DNA from: Micromonospora saelicesensis
GTDB taxonomy: Bacteria; Actinomycetota; Actinomycetes; Mycobacteriales; Micromonosporaceae
DNA length: 64,000 bases
Assembly (NCBI RefSeq): GCF_900091575.1
Contig: NZ_FMCR01000001.1
Coordinates: 310,001-374,000, forward strand
Direction of reading: 5' to 3'
A program made the position numbers and the translations under genes. Shown piece by piece: positions 33,523-42,246 of this stretch. The notes under the pieces were generated by a model. It saw only the letters and a list, made by a program, of their open reading frames with translations, did not search any database and was not told the DNA's origin. Position 1 is the first letter of the stretch, and every line of letters starts with the position of its first letter.

Positions 33523-34512
33523 ATGAGCGCTGGCCCGCACCGGATCGCCGTACTCGCCCTGCACCAGGTGGTCGGCCTGGACCTCGGCACCCCGTCCCAG
33601 GTCTTCAGCACGGCCCGGGCCGCCGACGGGACACCCTTCTACGACGTCCGGGTGTGCACCCCGGGCGGGCGGCCGGTGCGCAGCACCGCCGGCTTTCAGG
33701 TGGTCCCCGACCACGGTCTGGAGCTGCTCGACACAGCGGAAACGGTGATCGTCCCGGGCATCCACGACGGCACCGCGTTGACAGCGGGCACCGTCGAGCC
33801 GGAGGTGACCGAGGCGCTGCGCGCGGCGTACGAGCGGGGTGCCCGGATCATGTCGATCTGCACCGGAGCGTTCGTGCTCGCCGCCGCCGGGCTCCTCGAC
33901 GGACGGCGGGCGACCACCCACTGGGCGTACGCCGAGCGGTTCCGCCGCCTGCACGACCGGGTGGACCTCGATCCGGACGTGCTCTTCATCGCCGAAGACC
34001 GGGTGCTCACCTCGGCCGGAGTCGCCGCCGGCATCGACCTCTGCCTGCACGTCATCCGCCTCGACCACGGCAGCGAGGTGGCCAACCGGGCGGCCCGCCG
34101 CTGCGTGATGCCACCATGGCGCGACGGCGGTCAGGCGCAGTACATCGAGCAGCCGGTGCCGAAGGCGACCGATACCAGCACGGCGGGTGCCCGGGAGTGG
34201 GCGCGGCAGCGGCTGCACGAGCCGATCGCGCTGCGCGACCTGGCCGAGCAGGCGCGGATGAGCGTGCGCACCTTCACCCGACGCTTCCGGTCGGAGACCG
34301 GCCTGAGCCCGGCCCAGTGGCTGCTGCAACAGCGCACCGACCACGCGAGACTGCTGCTGGAGACGACCGACCTCACCGTCGACCAGATCGCCCACCGCTG
34401 CGGTTTCGGCACCACCGCCGCCCTACGTCAGCAGCTTCACCAACGCATCGGCGTGGCCCCCTCCACCTACCGCCGCACCTTCCACCCCCGCCCCGAGCTG
34501 GTCGAAAGCTGA
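33523..34512 (+). CDS. GlxA-family AraC-type transcriptional regulator
   Basis: 329 residues from ATG 33523 (ATG 33505 also possible). An N-terminal DJ-1/PfpI-like domain with the elbow ARIMSICTGAFVLAAAG (Cys present) and TTHWAYAERFRRL, then an AraC HTH pair from about 225: ALRDLAEQARMSVRTFTRRF and TVDQIAHRCGFGTTAALRQQ. GlxA-type proteins activate nitrogen and development genes in actinomycetes. It probably regulates the facing MFS gene. Confidence 0.88.
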   Translation: MSAGPHRIAVLALHQVVGLDLGTPSQVFSTARAADGTPFYDVRVCTPGGRPVRSTAGFQVVPDHGLELLDTAETVIVPGIHDGTALTAGTVEPEVTEALRAAYERGARIMSICTGAFVLAAAGLLDGRRATTHWAYAERFRRLHDRVDLDPDVLFIAEDRVLTSAGVAAGIDLCLHVIRLDHGSEVANRAARRCVMPPWRDGGQAQYIEQPVPKATDTSTAGAREWARQRLHEPIALRDLAEQARMSVRTFTRRFRSETGLSPAQWLLQQRTDHARLLLETTDLTVDQIAHRCGFGTTAALRQQLHQRIGVAPSTYRRTFHPRPELVES

Positions 34513-34540
34513 TCCGCCGCCCGCCGGAGGCGTCACTGCG

Positions 34541-34592
34541 ATGCGCGATATACCTGTGGGTCATATTTATGACTCACAGGTATATCGCGCAT
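34541..34592. repeat. 52-base inverted repeat with the motif of 19567
   Basis: Two 25-base arms (34541-34565, 34568-34592) pair at 24 positions around a 2-base centre. The left arm plus centre contains TACCTGTGGGTCATATTTAT, identical to 19567-19586. It lies between convergent genes, so it could end transcription, but the shared sequence at an unrelated promoter region points to a protein-binding or dispersed element. AT-rich compared with its surroundings. Confidence 0.7.
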
Positions 34593-34673
34593 CAGACCGA
34601 CATGCCGGAGGCCGGCACGCCCGCACAGCGAGCCGAGCCTGCGCTCGGCGAACGGAGCGGCGGCTCAGCGGGC

Positions 34674-35138
34674 TCACGAGCGGAGCAGGTGCAGTTGGGA
34701 CTGGTGCTTCGGCAGGTGCACCCGGGTGTGCAGGTCCAGGGTGCGGGACCAGGGCAGCGACTCGTCGACGATGAGGTCGAAGCCCTCGCGTAGGTGCGTC
34801 TCGACCGGGGTCTCCGCTGCCAGGCCGAGCTGGTCGACCAGCCCGCACAGCCGGTCGCTGGTGCCGTGCAGCAACGCGGTCAGGCCACGCAGACCACCCT
34901 GCTCGGCAGCGAGCGCGTCGAGCTGCGGGCGGTGCATGTCCTCCGCCAGCTCGTAGTAGGCGAACGGCGACCCGGCGAGCAACGCCTCGGTGGCCTGGAT
35001 CATCAGCTCGTCGTTGGCGACCAGATGCGCGACGATCTGCTCGGCACTGAGCTGCCCCTCCGGAGCCGGACCGAACCCGCCAGCGTCGACCTCCGCGAAC
35101 AGGGCACCGTAAGCCCGCCGCAATCCCCCGCTCTCCAT
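34674..35138 (-). CDS. DinB-like/maleylpyruvate-isomerase-type protein
   Basis: 154 residues from ATG 35138. Four-helix pattern with AYGALFAEVDAGGFG, SAEQIVAHLVANDELMIQAT and a final HTRVHLPKHQSQLHLL region. This resembles the DinB/mycothiol-dependent isomerase N-terminal fold; the first metal-ligand His (AHLVAND) is present, others are not clear. Mycothiol-dependent transferase is possible but unproven. Confidence 0.65.
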   Translation of the reverse strand: MESGGLRRAYGALFAEVDAGGFGPAPEGQLSAEQIVAHLVANDELMIQATEALLAGSPFAYYELAEDMHRPQLDALAAEQGGLRGLTALLHGTSDRLCGLVDQLGLAAETPVETHLREGFDLIVDESLPWSRTLDLHTRVHLPKHQSQLHLLRS

Positions 35139-35166
35139 TCCCCCAGTCAACCTGCCCCGGCGGGAG

Positions 35167-37119
35167 TTAGCGGCGGGATTGGCGGGAGCGGAGGTAGTCG
35201 CTGACCACGTACTCGCCCAGGTCGTCGGTGTCCGGGGTGAACATGCGGCCCCGGCTGCGGCGGGCCACCGCGTCGACGAAGCGCCGCAGGCCCGGGTCGT
35301 CGCCGAGCATGAACAGGTTGAGCGTGGCACCGTAACGGCTCAGCCGGTCCACCTCGCGGACCGTCGCCTCGATCGTCTCCGGCAGCGGCGGCCAGTGGAA
35401 CAGCGCCTCCCCGTCGTCCGGGTCCAGGTGCGCCGTCGGCTCGCCGTCGGTGACCACCAGCACGATCGGCTCGGCGTCCGGATTCCGCCGCAGGTGCCGG
35501 CCCGCCAACCGCAGCGCGTGCTGGAGGTTGGTGCCCTGCTCCATGTCCGGCTCCACGGCCGCCAACTCCTGCTGGGTGAGCGTCATCGCCTCCCGGCCGA
35601 AGCCCACTATCTGCAGGGCGTCCTGGGGAAAGCGCGTCTCCATCAGGTGTGCCAGCGCCAGCGCCGTCTGCTTCATCGGCCCCCAACGACCCTGAGAGAT
35701 CATCGAGTACGACAGGTCGACGCAGAGCACCACAGCGGCCGAGGCGCGCCTCTCGGTCTCCACCACCTCGAAGTCGTCCACAGCGAGCTGCACCGGGACC
35801 GTCGGCCCGGCCCGGCTGACCGCCCGGGTCAACGTCCGGACCACGTCCAACGGTTGCTCATCGCCGTACTGCCAGGGCCTGGACGCGCCGCTGACCTCGC
35901 CCGCCGCCCCGGCCGAGCGCAGGTCGTGCTGGCCGCGTGGCCCGGCGGTCAGCTCCGCGAAGACCTGCCGCAGCGCGGTCCCGCCGAGCCGGCGCAGCGC
36001 CTTCGGGCTCAGTGTGAGCCCCTCCGCGTCCCGGCTGACCCAACCCTGCCGGCGCAGCTCCCGCTCCAGATCGCGCAGCCGGCGAACGTCGTCGGCCGCG
36101 TCCCGGCCCAGCGTGCGCGCCACCGCGTCGACGTCCACGTCGTCGAGGGTCGCCCCCGGGTGCTCCTGGTCGAGCTGGTCCAGCAGATCGTCCAGGTCGC
36201 CGATCTCACCCAGCGCGCCGGCCGCGTCGGCGTAGTCCAACGGCTGGTCGCCGCGAACCCGCTCACCCCGCCCCCAGCGCAGATCGGGTCGCAGCGCCCG
36301 CAGGTTCGCGTCGAGCGCGGACAACTCCCCCGCGAGGCGGTCGCCGAGCGACTGCTGCATGAGGCCGGCCAGCTCGGCGCGCTGCCGCTCGGAGAGCGAG
36401 TTCATCAGCCGCTCACCGGCCGCCGCCCGGCGGGCCAGCACGTCGATCAACTCGTCGACGTTCTCCGGCTTCTCCGGGAAGAAGGCGCCATGTCGGCGCA
36501 TGAACTCGGCGAACGCGTCGGTGGTGTCCTCCGCGCGACCGTGCCGGGCGAGCAGGTCGTTCAGGTCGCCCATCATCTCGGCGAGCCGCTGCTGGGCGGC
36601 CGGGTCGGCGGAGGCACGCACAGCGTCGCGCAGCCCGGCGAAGCGCTGACCGAGCACGTCGTCGCGGAGTTGGTCGAGGATCTGCTGGTACGAGCGGCGG
36701 GCGTCGTCGCTGGCCCACTGGTAGCCGGACAGCTCCTCCACCGCCCGCGCCGTCGAGCGCGGCAGATTGTCCAGCACCGCCTCGGCGAACCGCGCGGCGT
36801 CGTCGTCGCGACCCCGCAGCTCGTCCCGCTCGGCGGCGAGGGCCTGGTCCAGCAGAGCCTGGGCCCGGGTCACCGCCCCGTCCAGGTCGCCCCTGCGCAG
36901 CGCCTCCCGGCGCAGCCGCCGAGCCCGGGCGGCCAGGTCGTCCAGGCCACCCCGTCCCTGCGGGCCACGGCGCAGCAAGTCACGCAGCGCCTCCCGCAGG
37001 CTGCCGCCGGCCAGCACCTCGGCACCGACCGCGTCCACCGCCTCACGCACGTCGTACGGGGGTGCGAGCGGGTCGGGCCCGCCGTTCCACTGCCCGTAAC
37101 GGAACCGGTTGCCGGCCAT
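35167..37119 (-). CDS. VWA-domain protein of a MoxR-type pair
   Basis: 650 residues. A long helical, acidic and Arg-rich region (1-440) precedes a C-terminal von Willebrand A domain with intact MIDAS: DLSYS (468-472), a conserved Thr in MEQGTNL and VTDGEPT. Its gene follows the ATPase by two bases. MoxR ATPase/VWA pairs act as metal-chelatase-like chaperones that load cofactors or remodel complexes. The client is unknown and no obvious metal enzyme lies in the operon. Confidence 0.85.
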   Translation of the reverse strand: MAGNRFRYGQWNGGPDPLAPPYDVREAVDAVGAEVLAGGSLREALRDLLRRGPQGRGGLDDLAARARRLRREALRRGDLDGAVTRAQALLDQALAAERDELRGRDDDAARFAEAVLDNLPRSTARAVEELSGYQWASDDARRSYQQILDQLRDDVLGQRFAGLRDAVRASADPAAQQRLAEMMGDLNDLLARHGRAEDTTDAFAEFMRRHGAFFPEKPENVDELIDVLARRAAAGERLMNSLSERQRAELAGLMQQSLGDRLAGELSALDANLRALRPDLRWGRGERVRGDQPLDYADAAGALGEIGDLDDLLDQLDQEHPGATLDDVDVDAVARTLGRDAADDVRRLRDLERELRRQGWVSRDAEGLTLSPKALRRLGGTALRQVFAELTAGPRGQHDLRSAGAAGEVSGASRPWQYGDEQPLDVVRTLTRAVSRAGPTVPVQLAVDDFEVVETERRASAAVVLCVDLSYSMISQGRWGPMKQTALALAHLMETRFPQDALQIVGFGREAMTLTQQELAAVEPDMEQGTNLQHALRLAGRHLRRNPDAEPIVLVVTDGEPTAHLDPDDGEALFHWPPLPETIEATVREVDRLSRYGATLNLFMLGDDPGLRRFVDAVARRSRGRMFTPDTDDLGEYVVSDYLRSRQSRR

Positions 37120-37121
37120 GG

Positions 37122-38582
37122 TCAGCCCCGGCCGCCGTAGACGGTGCGCCCCGAGTCGGTGACGTCCTTGCCGAGCCGGCGGGTCAGGTGCAGCCCTTCC
37201 AGCACGAACTCGACGGCGGCGGCGGCCTCCTCGGAGGTGGGCGCGTCGCCCAGGTCGAGTCGGTCCAGAACCTTCGCCAACCCGGGTACGGTGCCGACCT
37301 GGCGTAGCAGCTCGGCGGCGCTGACCAACTCGCCGGTCTCGATCGCGGCACCGTCCTCGACCAGGGCGGTGAACCCGGACAGGTCCAGCCCGGCCAGGTG
37401 CGCCCGGAACGTCTCGGCGGTCGCGGTACGCAGCAGGTGCGCGAGGATCTCGATCTCCCGGCCCTCCTCGCCGCTCTCGAACTCGACCTTGCCGCGCAGC
37501 GTGCTGGTCACCGACACCGCGTCACCGACGCGGGCGACGGCGGCCTCGGGGCGTCCGTCCGGCGTGTCGGAGGCGGCGAGCAGACCGGCGCGACGCAGCG
37601 CGGCACCGGCGACCGTCTCGGCGGCGGCGATGGCGAATCGGGCGGAGACACCGGAGCGCGGGTCCACCGACGGCGACTCCCGCACGGCGCGGGCGAAGCG
37701 GGCCAGCACCTCCAGGACGTGCTCCGGCACCTCGGCGACCAGGTCGGCCTCCTGGCGGATCAGCGCCAGCTCCAACTCCAGGTCGACCGGGTAGTGGGTG
37801 CGGATCTCCGCGCCGAACCGGTCCTTGAGGGGGGTGATGATCCGGCCCCGGTTGGTGTAGTCCTCCGGGTTGGCGCTGGCCACCAGGAGCAGGTCCAGTG
37901 GCAGGCGCAGCTGGTAGCCGCGAACCTGGATGTCCCGCTCCTCCAGCACGTTGAGCAGCGCCACCTGGATGCGCTCGGCCAGGTCGGGCAGCTCGTTCAC
38001 GGCGAAGATGCCCCGGTTGGTGCGCGGCACCAACCCGAAGTGGATGGTCTCCGGGTCACCGAGGGTACGACCCTGGGCGATGCGGATCGGGTCGACGTCG
38101 CCGATCAGGTCCCCGACGCTGGTGTCCGGGGTGGCCAACTTCTCGCCGTACCGCATCGAGCGGTGCAGCCAGCCGATCGGCAACTCGTCGCCGGCCTCGG
38201 CGACCTGGGCGCGGGACGCCGGGGTGAGCGGGTGCATGGGGTGCTCGTTGAGCACCGAGCCGGGCAGAACGGGGGTCCACTCGTCGAGCAACGCGCCCAG
38301 CGAGCGGATCAGCCGGGTCTTGCCCTGGCCGCGCTCGCCGAGCAGCACCATGTCGTGCCCGGCGAGCACTGCCCGCTCGACCTCGGGCAGCACTGTGTCG
38401 TCGTAGCCGACGATGCCGGGGAAACGGGTCTCGCCGGAGCGCATCCGGGCGAGGAGGTTGTCGCGGAGTTCCTGCTTGACGGTGCGGTACTGGTGACCGG
38501 CCGCCCGTAGCGCGCCGAGCGTGCCGGGCAGGTCGGCCGGTGGAACCGGGATTACCGGGGTAGGCGCAGTCACCCGACCCAC
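37122..38582 (-). CDS. MoxR/magnesium-chelatase-type AAA+ ATPase
   Basis: 486 residues from GTG 38582 (GAAGG nine bases upstream; GTG 38573 possible). AAA+ core of the ChlI/MoxR type: Walker A LLGERGQGKTR near 80, RGIFAVNELPDLAERIQVAL serving as Walker B/sensor region, LLVASANPEDYTNRGRIITP and LKDRFGAEIR. ATP hydrolysis would remodel a client through the VWA partner downstream. The two genes are practically contiguous. Confidence 0.87.
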   Translation of the reverse strand: MGRVTAPTPVIPVPPADLPGTLGALRAAGHQYRTVKQELRDNLLARMRSGETRFPGIVGYDDTVLPEVERAVLAGHDMVLLGERGQGKTRLIRSLGALLDEWTPVLPGSVLNEHPMHPLTPASRAQVAEAGDELPIGWLHRSMRYGEKLATPDTSVGDLIGDVDPIRIAQGRTLGDPETIHFGLVPRTNRGIFAVNELPDLAERIQVALLNVLEERDIQVRGYQLRLPLDLLLVASANPEDYTNRGRIITPLKDRFGAEIRTHYPVDLELELALIRQEADLVAEVPEHVLEVLARFARAVRESPSVDPRSGVSARFAIAAAETVAGAALRRAGLLAASDTPDGRPEAAVARVGDAVSVTSTLRGKVEFESGEEGREIEILAHLLRTATAETFRAHLAGLDLSGFTALVEDGAAIETGELVSAAELLRQVGTVPGLAKVLDRLDLGDAPTSEEAAAAVEFVLEGLHLTRRLGKDVTDSGRTVYGGRG

Positions 38583-38639
38583 GCTAGCTCACCTTCGCAG
38601 GGGTGCCCCGGGCATCACTGAGCACCCCCGCTCCCACCC

Positions 38640-39716
38640 TCAGCCCCGACCGCAGCGCCGGCAGGCTCCACGGCGGCGCAGGTGGTACGCGTAGGTGGCG
38701 ACGCCGAGCGCCACGCCCCACACCGGCCAGAGCAGCATCGGCGCCCCGGTGATGCTGAGCCCGCCGGTGAGTTCCCAGAACTTCGGGTTGCTGAGCAGCC
38801 CCAGCGAGGCCGCGGTAACGGAGATGGCGACCAGGGTGGCCGGCACCACGGCCAGCTTCACCGGCACCCGCCGACCCGCGACGCCGATCATCCAACGCGG
38901 GAACCGCTCGCCCCAGCGCTGCACCAGCCCGAGGGTGAGGATCGCGCCGACGGTGGCGAATGCGGCCAGCCCGAACCCGGCCCAGACCAGCCCGCTGTCC
39001 TGCATCTCGGTGAGGAATTCACGGGAGATGCCGAGCGGGATGCCGGCCGCCCAGGCGAACCGGGTCAGCGCGTACGTGAAGGGGATAACGGCGGCGATGC
39101 CGGCGGCCCACCGGCCCCAGCGGGTGGCGGCGGCCGGGGTGGTCCACCCTCGGTCGGTGTGGTTGCGGCCGCAGCCCACGCAGGCCGCAGCGGTGCGGCG
39201 CTGCCAGGCGAGCACCGCCCCGGCCAGCAGCAGCCCGCCGGCCAGCGCGGCGAACCGGGCGAACAGCGCCCAATTGAAGACGTCGGCGTAGTCGACCGGC
39301 GGCCACCCGAACGGCGCACCGACGATCAGTATCGGCAGGTAGCCGAGGACGACCAGCACCCGGACGTCCGGTACGACCAGGACGAGCACGAACGCGACCG
39401 CCCAGCCGTAGCCGGCGAGCAGCGCCCGCAGTGGGCCGGGTGGGCGCGCTGCCGGGCGGCTCATCGCCAGGGCAGCCACCGCGGCGGTGAGCAGCACGCC
39501 GGCGAAGAGCGGAGTGGCCACCTCCACCGGCACCATGCGCAGCAGGCTGACGTCGCCGCCGTGGGGGTCGTTCGGGCCGAACGGATAGCCGGCGCCGGTG
39601 AGGGTGCCGATCAGGGCAAGTACGCCCCACAGGCCGAGCCAACCGGCGGCCAGTGGGGCGAGCCGGTCCGGCCAGCGGGAGTCGGTACGGGGCGGGGAGG
39701 CAGTGATCGTTGTCAT
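38640..39716 (-). CDS. polytopic membrane protein, function unknown
   Basis: 358 residues with about eight to ten hydrophobic segments. A CVGCGRNH pair in a loop near 178 and CRRCGRG at the very end could bind a metal together. It follows the two-component system genes by 76 bases on the same strand and may be part of that operon, possibly its target or a partner of the sensor. No family name recalled. Confidence 0.65.
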   Translation of the reverse strand: MTTITASPPRTDSRWPDRLAPLAAGWLGLWGVLALIGTLTGAGYPFGPNDPHGGDVSLLRMVPVEVATPLFAGVLLTAAVAALAMSRPAARPPGPLRALLAGYGWAVAFVLVLVVPDVRVLVVLGYLPILIVGAPFGWPPVDYADVFNWALFARFAALAGGLLLAGAVLAWQRRTAAACVGCGRNHTDRGWTTPAAATRWGRWAAGIAAVIPFTYALTRFAWAAGIPLGISREFLTEMQDSGLVWAGFGLAAFATVGAILTLGLVQRWGERFPRWMIGVAGRRVPVKLAVVPATLVAISVTAASLGLLSNPKFWELTGGLSITGAPMLLWPVWGVALGVATYAYHLRRRGACRRCGRG

Positions 39717-39792
39717 GCTCTCAGCCTCGACGGACAGCCGCCGGATTCCCTCCCGGCAAGCGGTGAACCCGCTCCCCCGGTCGAGGTACCGA

Positions 39793-40443
39793 TCAGCCGG
39801 ACGGGGTGACGAAGCCGGACTCGTAGGCGGCGATCACCGCCTGCGTACGGTCGCGGACGCCCAGCTTGGCCAGCACGTTGCCGACGTGCGTCTTCACCGT
39901 CTCCACCCCCACCACCAGGTGCGCGGCGATCTCCGGGTTGGACCGGCCGGTGGTCATCAACCGCAGCACCTCGGCCTCGCGCTCGGTGAGCCGGGCGGCG
40001 GTCAACCGGTCGCCGCCCGTCGGCCCGTACGCCCCGACCAGTTGGCGGATCGCCGCCGGGAAGAGCAGCGACTCACCGGCCGCGACCACCCGGACCGCCT
40101 CCACCACCTCGGCGGGCCGGGACCGTTTGAGCAGGAACCCCGAGGCGCCGGCGCGCAGCGCCTCGTAGACGTACTCGTCGTTGGCGAAGGTGGTGACCAC
40201 CAGCACCCGGGGCGGGTCGGCGGAGGTGGCCAGCAGGTGCCGGGTGGCCTGGATGCCGTCGATGCCGGGCATCCGGACGTCCATCAGCACCACGTCGGGC
40301 CGGTGCCGGGCGACCAGCGGCGGCACCTCGGCGCCGTCCGCGGCCTCGGCGAGCACGTGCAGGTCGGGTTGGGCGTCGATGATGGCCCGCAGCCCGATGC
40401 GGATCAGCTCGTCGTCGTCGACGATGAGTACCCCAGTGGTCAT
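39793..40443 (-). CDS. NarL/LuxR-type response regulator
   Basis: 216 residues from ATG 40443. Receiver domain with IVDDDELI, phospho-acceptor Asp55 (VVLMDVRMPG) and LLKRSRPAE; LuxR-type HTH at the end: LTEREAEVLRLMTTGRSNPE, then TVKTHVGNVLAKLGVRDRTQ. The ATG overlaps the stop of the upstream kinase (ATGA). It should bind DNA as a phosphorylated dimer; targets unknown. Confidence 0.92.
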   Translation of the reverse strand: MTTGVLIVDDDELIRIGLRAIIDAQPDLHVLAEAADGAEVPPLVARHRPDVVLMDVRMPGIDGIQATRHLLATSADPPRVLVVTTFANDEYVYEALRAGASGFLLKRSRPAEVVEAVRVVAAGESLLFPAAIRQLVGAYGPTGGDRLTAARLTEREAEVLRLMTTGRSNPEIAAHLVVGVETVKTHVGNVLAKLGVRDRTQAVIAAYESGFVTPSG

Positions 40444-41684
40444 CGGGTCTCCTCGTAGGGCAGGCGGGCCCGGATCAGCCACCGGTCGCCGTCCGGGCCC
40501 ACTGTGATCCGGCCGCCGAGCAGCAGCACCCGCTCCCGCATGCCGTCCAGGCCTCGACCGCCCCGCCCCGGCCGGCGTCGGTCGGGGTGGCGCACCGCGT
40601 TCACCAGTTCCAACTCCAGCGCGTCGCTGTGCAGGTCCAGGCGTACCGTCACCGGCCCGTGGCCGTGCCGGGCGGCGTTGGTCAGTCCTTCCTGGACGAT
40701 CCGGTAGCCCTCCCGGGAGACCACCGCGGGCACCCGGGCCGGGTCGCCGGCGCGTTGCGCGTGCACGGTCAGGCCGGCCGCGCGGGCGTCGGTGACCAAC
40801 CGGTCCAGGTCGGCGAGGGTACGCTGCGGCGCCACCACGGGCCGGTCGCGTCCGTTCTCCCGGAGCAGGCCGAGCACGTGGTCGAGGTCGTCCATCGCGG
40901 TCCGCCCGACGTCCTCGATGGCGGTGAGCGCCCGCCGGACGAACTCGGGGTCGGTGTCGAGGACCTCGCGGGCGGCCCCGGCCTGGAGGGTGGCCACTGT
41001 CAGCGCGTGTCCGACCGAGTCGTGCAGCTCGCGGGCCAGCCGGTTGCGTTCGGCGAGCCGGGCGGCCCGTGCTTCGAGGGCGGCGATCCGCTCCGCCTGA
41101 GCCGGGCCGAGCAGCACCGGTGCCATCGATCCGGCGAGGGCGCCGAGCCCGGCGACTGCGTAGCCGAGGCCGACCAGCAGGAGCACCCCGGTCACTGTCA
41201 GCCAGCCGCTGTCCTGCCCGTCCAGCGGCCCGAACTGTTCCCGGCTGGTCAGCTCGGTGCCGACGCCGAACTGTTGGGCGATGAACGCCAGCGCCATCGG
41301 CAGAGCGCTGAACAGCGCGATCATCACCAGCGCGCCGACGATGAGGTGGGTGGCGATCCAGAGCGCGCTACGCAGCCGGGTCTCCCGGTCGCCGTGGTGC
41401 CCGGGCGCGGGTTCGGGCAGGTCGACGCCGAGCAGGGCCCGGACGGCGGCGATCTCCAAGGCCCGGCTGCCGTCCAGCAGCAACGGGACCACGGCGATCA
41501 GCACCGCGATGAGCAGCAGGACGTAGACCAGTGGGCGCGGGATCGCCGAGTCGGCGAGCAGTTGGGCGAAGGTCACCGCGAGCAGCCCGTACGGCAGCGC
41601 CAGCACGCCGCCGAGCAGCAGGAACACGCCGCGTCGCCAGGTGGTGCCGGCGACCAGCGGGGCCAGCGCCGCTCGGAGGGTCAC
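40440..41684 (-). CDS. sensor histidine kinase (HisKA_3 type)
   Basis: 414 residues from GTG 41684. About four to six membrane segments in the first 200 residues without a large outer domain, then a coiled linker, the HisKA_3 phospho-acceptor helix RLARELHDSVGHAL and an ATP-binding end with REGYRIVQEGLTNAARHG and GRGGRGLDGMRERV. Partner of the response regulator directly downstream. The lack of an outer domain suggests it senses membrane state or a membrane partner. Confidence 0.9.
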   Translation of the reverse strand: MTLRAALAPLVAGTTWRRGVFLLLGGVLALPYGLLAVTFAQLLADSAIPRPLVYVLLLIAVLIAVVPLLLDGSRALEIAAVRALLGVDLPEPAPGHHGDRETRLRSALWIATHLIVGALVMIALFSALPMALAFIAQQFGVGTELTSREQFGPLDGQDSGWLTVTGVLLLVGLGYAVAGLGALAGSMAPVLLGPAQAERIAALEARAARLAERNRLARELHDSVGHALTVATLQAGAAREVLDTDPEFVRRALTAIEDVGRTAMDDLDHVLGLLRENGRDRPVVAPQRTLADLDRLVTDARAAGLTVHAQRAGDPARVPAVVSREGYRIVQEGLTNAARHGHGPVTVRLDLHSDALELELVNAVRHPDRRRPGRGGRGLDGMRERVLLLGGRITVGPDGDRWLIRARLPYEETR

Positions 41685-41739
41685 CTCGCCATTCTGCGGC
41701 CCGGACCGGTCCCGGCAACTCCCCCGCGTCGGGGAGATC

Positions 41740-42246
41740 TCAGCGGTGGTCGGCGACGTACTGCTGCGGGTCCTTGTCGCGGAACGGAAGGTTGCGCCCG
41801 TTCTTGTGCTCGCCGTAGAAGGTCAGCCAGCGTTGGCCCAGCTCGGCGCGGAGTTCGGTGCTGGCGTGCCGGCGGAAGTCGGGCAGCGCCTCGTCCTCCT
41901 CTTCGGCCAGGTGTTCGCTGTTCTCCCGGCGGGCTGTGCCGACCGCCTCCCACCACTGATCCGAGCCGACCGGGTGCAGTTTCGCGTCGGCGATGGCGTC
42001 GCGGATCTTGTTGTGGTCGCCGATCGCGTCGGCGGTCTCGTCCTCGCCGTCGTCGCCGTGCTTGACCAGGTGCGGGTAGAGGATCGCCTCTTCCGCCTCG
42101 GCGTGGATGTCCAGGTGCAGGGCGAGGGCGTCCCAGATGGCGAGCATCTCCTGCTCGTCGCGGGCGTCGTCGAGGCGGGCGAAGCCACGCCGGAAGGCGG
42201 CGTGGTCGTCCAGGATCAGCGCGGTGATGTCGTCCACTGTGCTCAC
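41740..42246 (-). CDS. hemerythrin-like HHE-domain protein
   Basis: 168 residues from GTG 42246, which overlaps the aldo-keto reductase stop (GTGA). HHE four-helix pattern with DDHAAFRR, LHLDIHAEAEEAILYPHL, IGDHNKIRD and NSEHLAEEEDEALPDF, the His and Glu residues that bind a di-iron centre. Such proteins sense or store oxygen or nitric oxide. Coupled translation with the reductase suggests a shared redox role. Confidence 0.85.
   Translation of the reverse strand: MSTVDDITALILDDHAAFRRGFARLDDARDEQEMLAIWDALALHLDIHAEAEEAILYPHLVKHGDDGEDETADAIGDHNKIRDAIADAKLHPVGSDQWWEAVGTARRENSEHLAEEEDEALPDFRRHASTELRAELGQRWLTFYGEHKNGRNLPFRDKDPQQYVADHR

Noticed and set aside
35179..37140. 653-residue plus-strand ORF opposite the VWA gene
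   Set aside because: Shadow frame of a GC-rich gene with clear MIDAS motif on the other strand.
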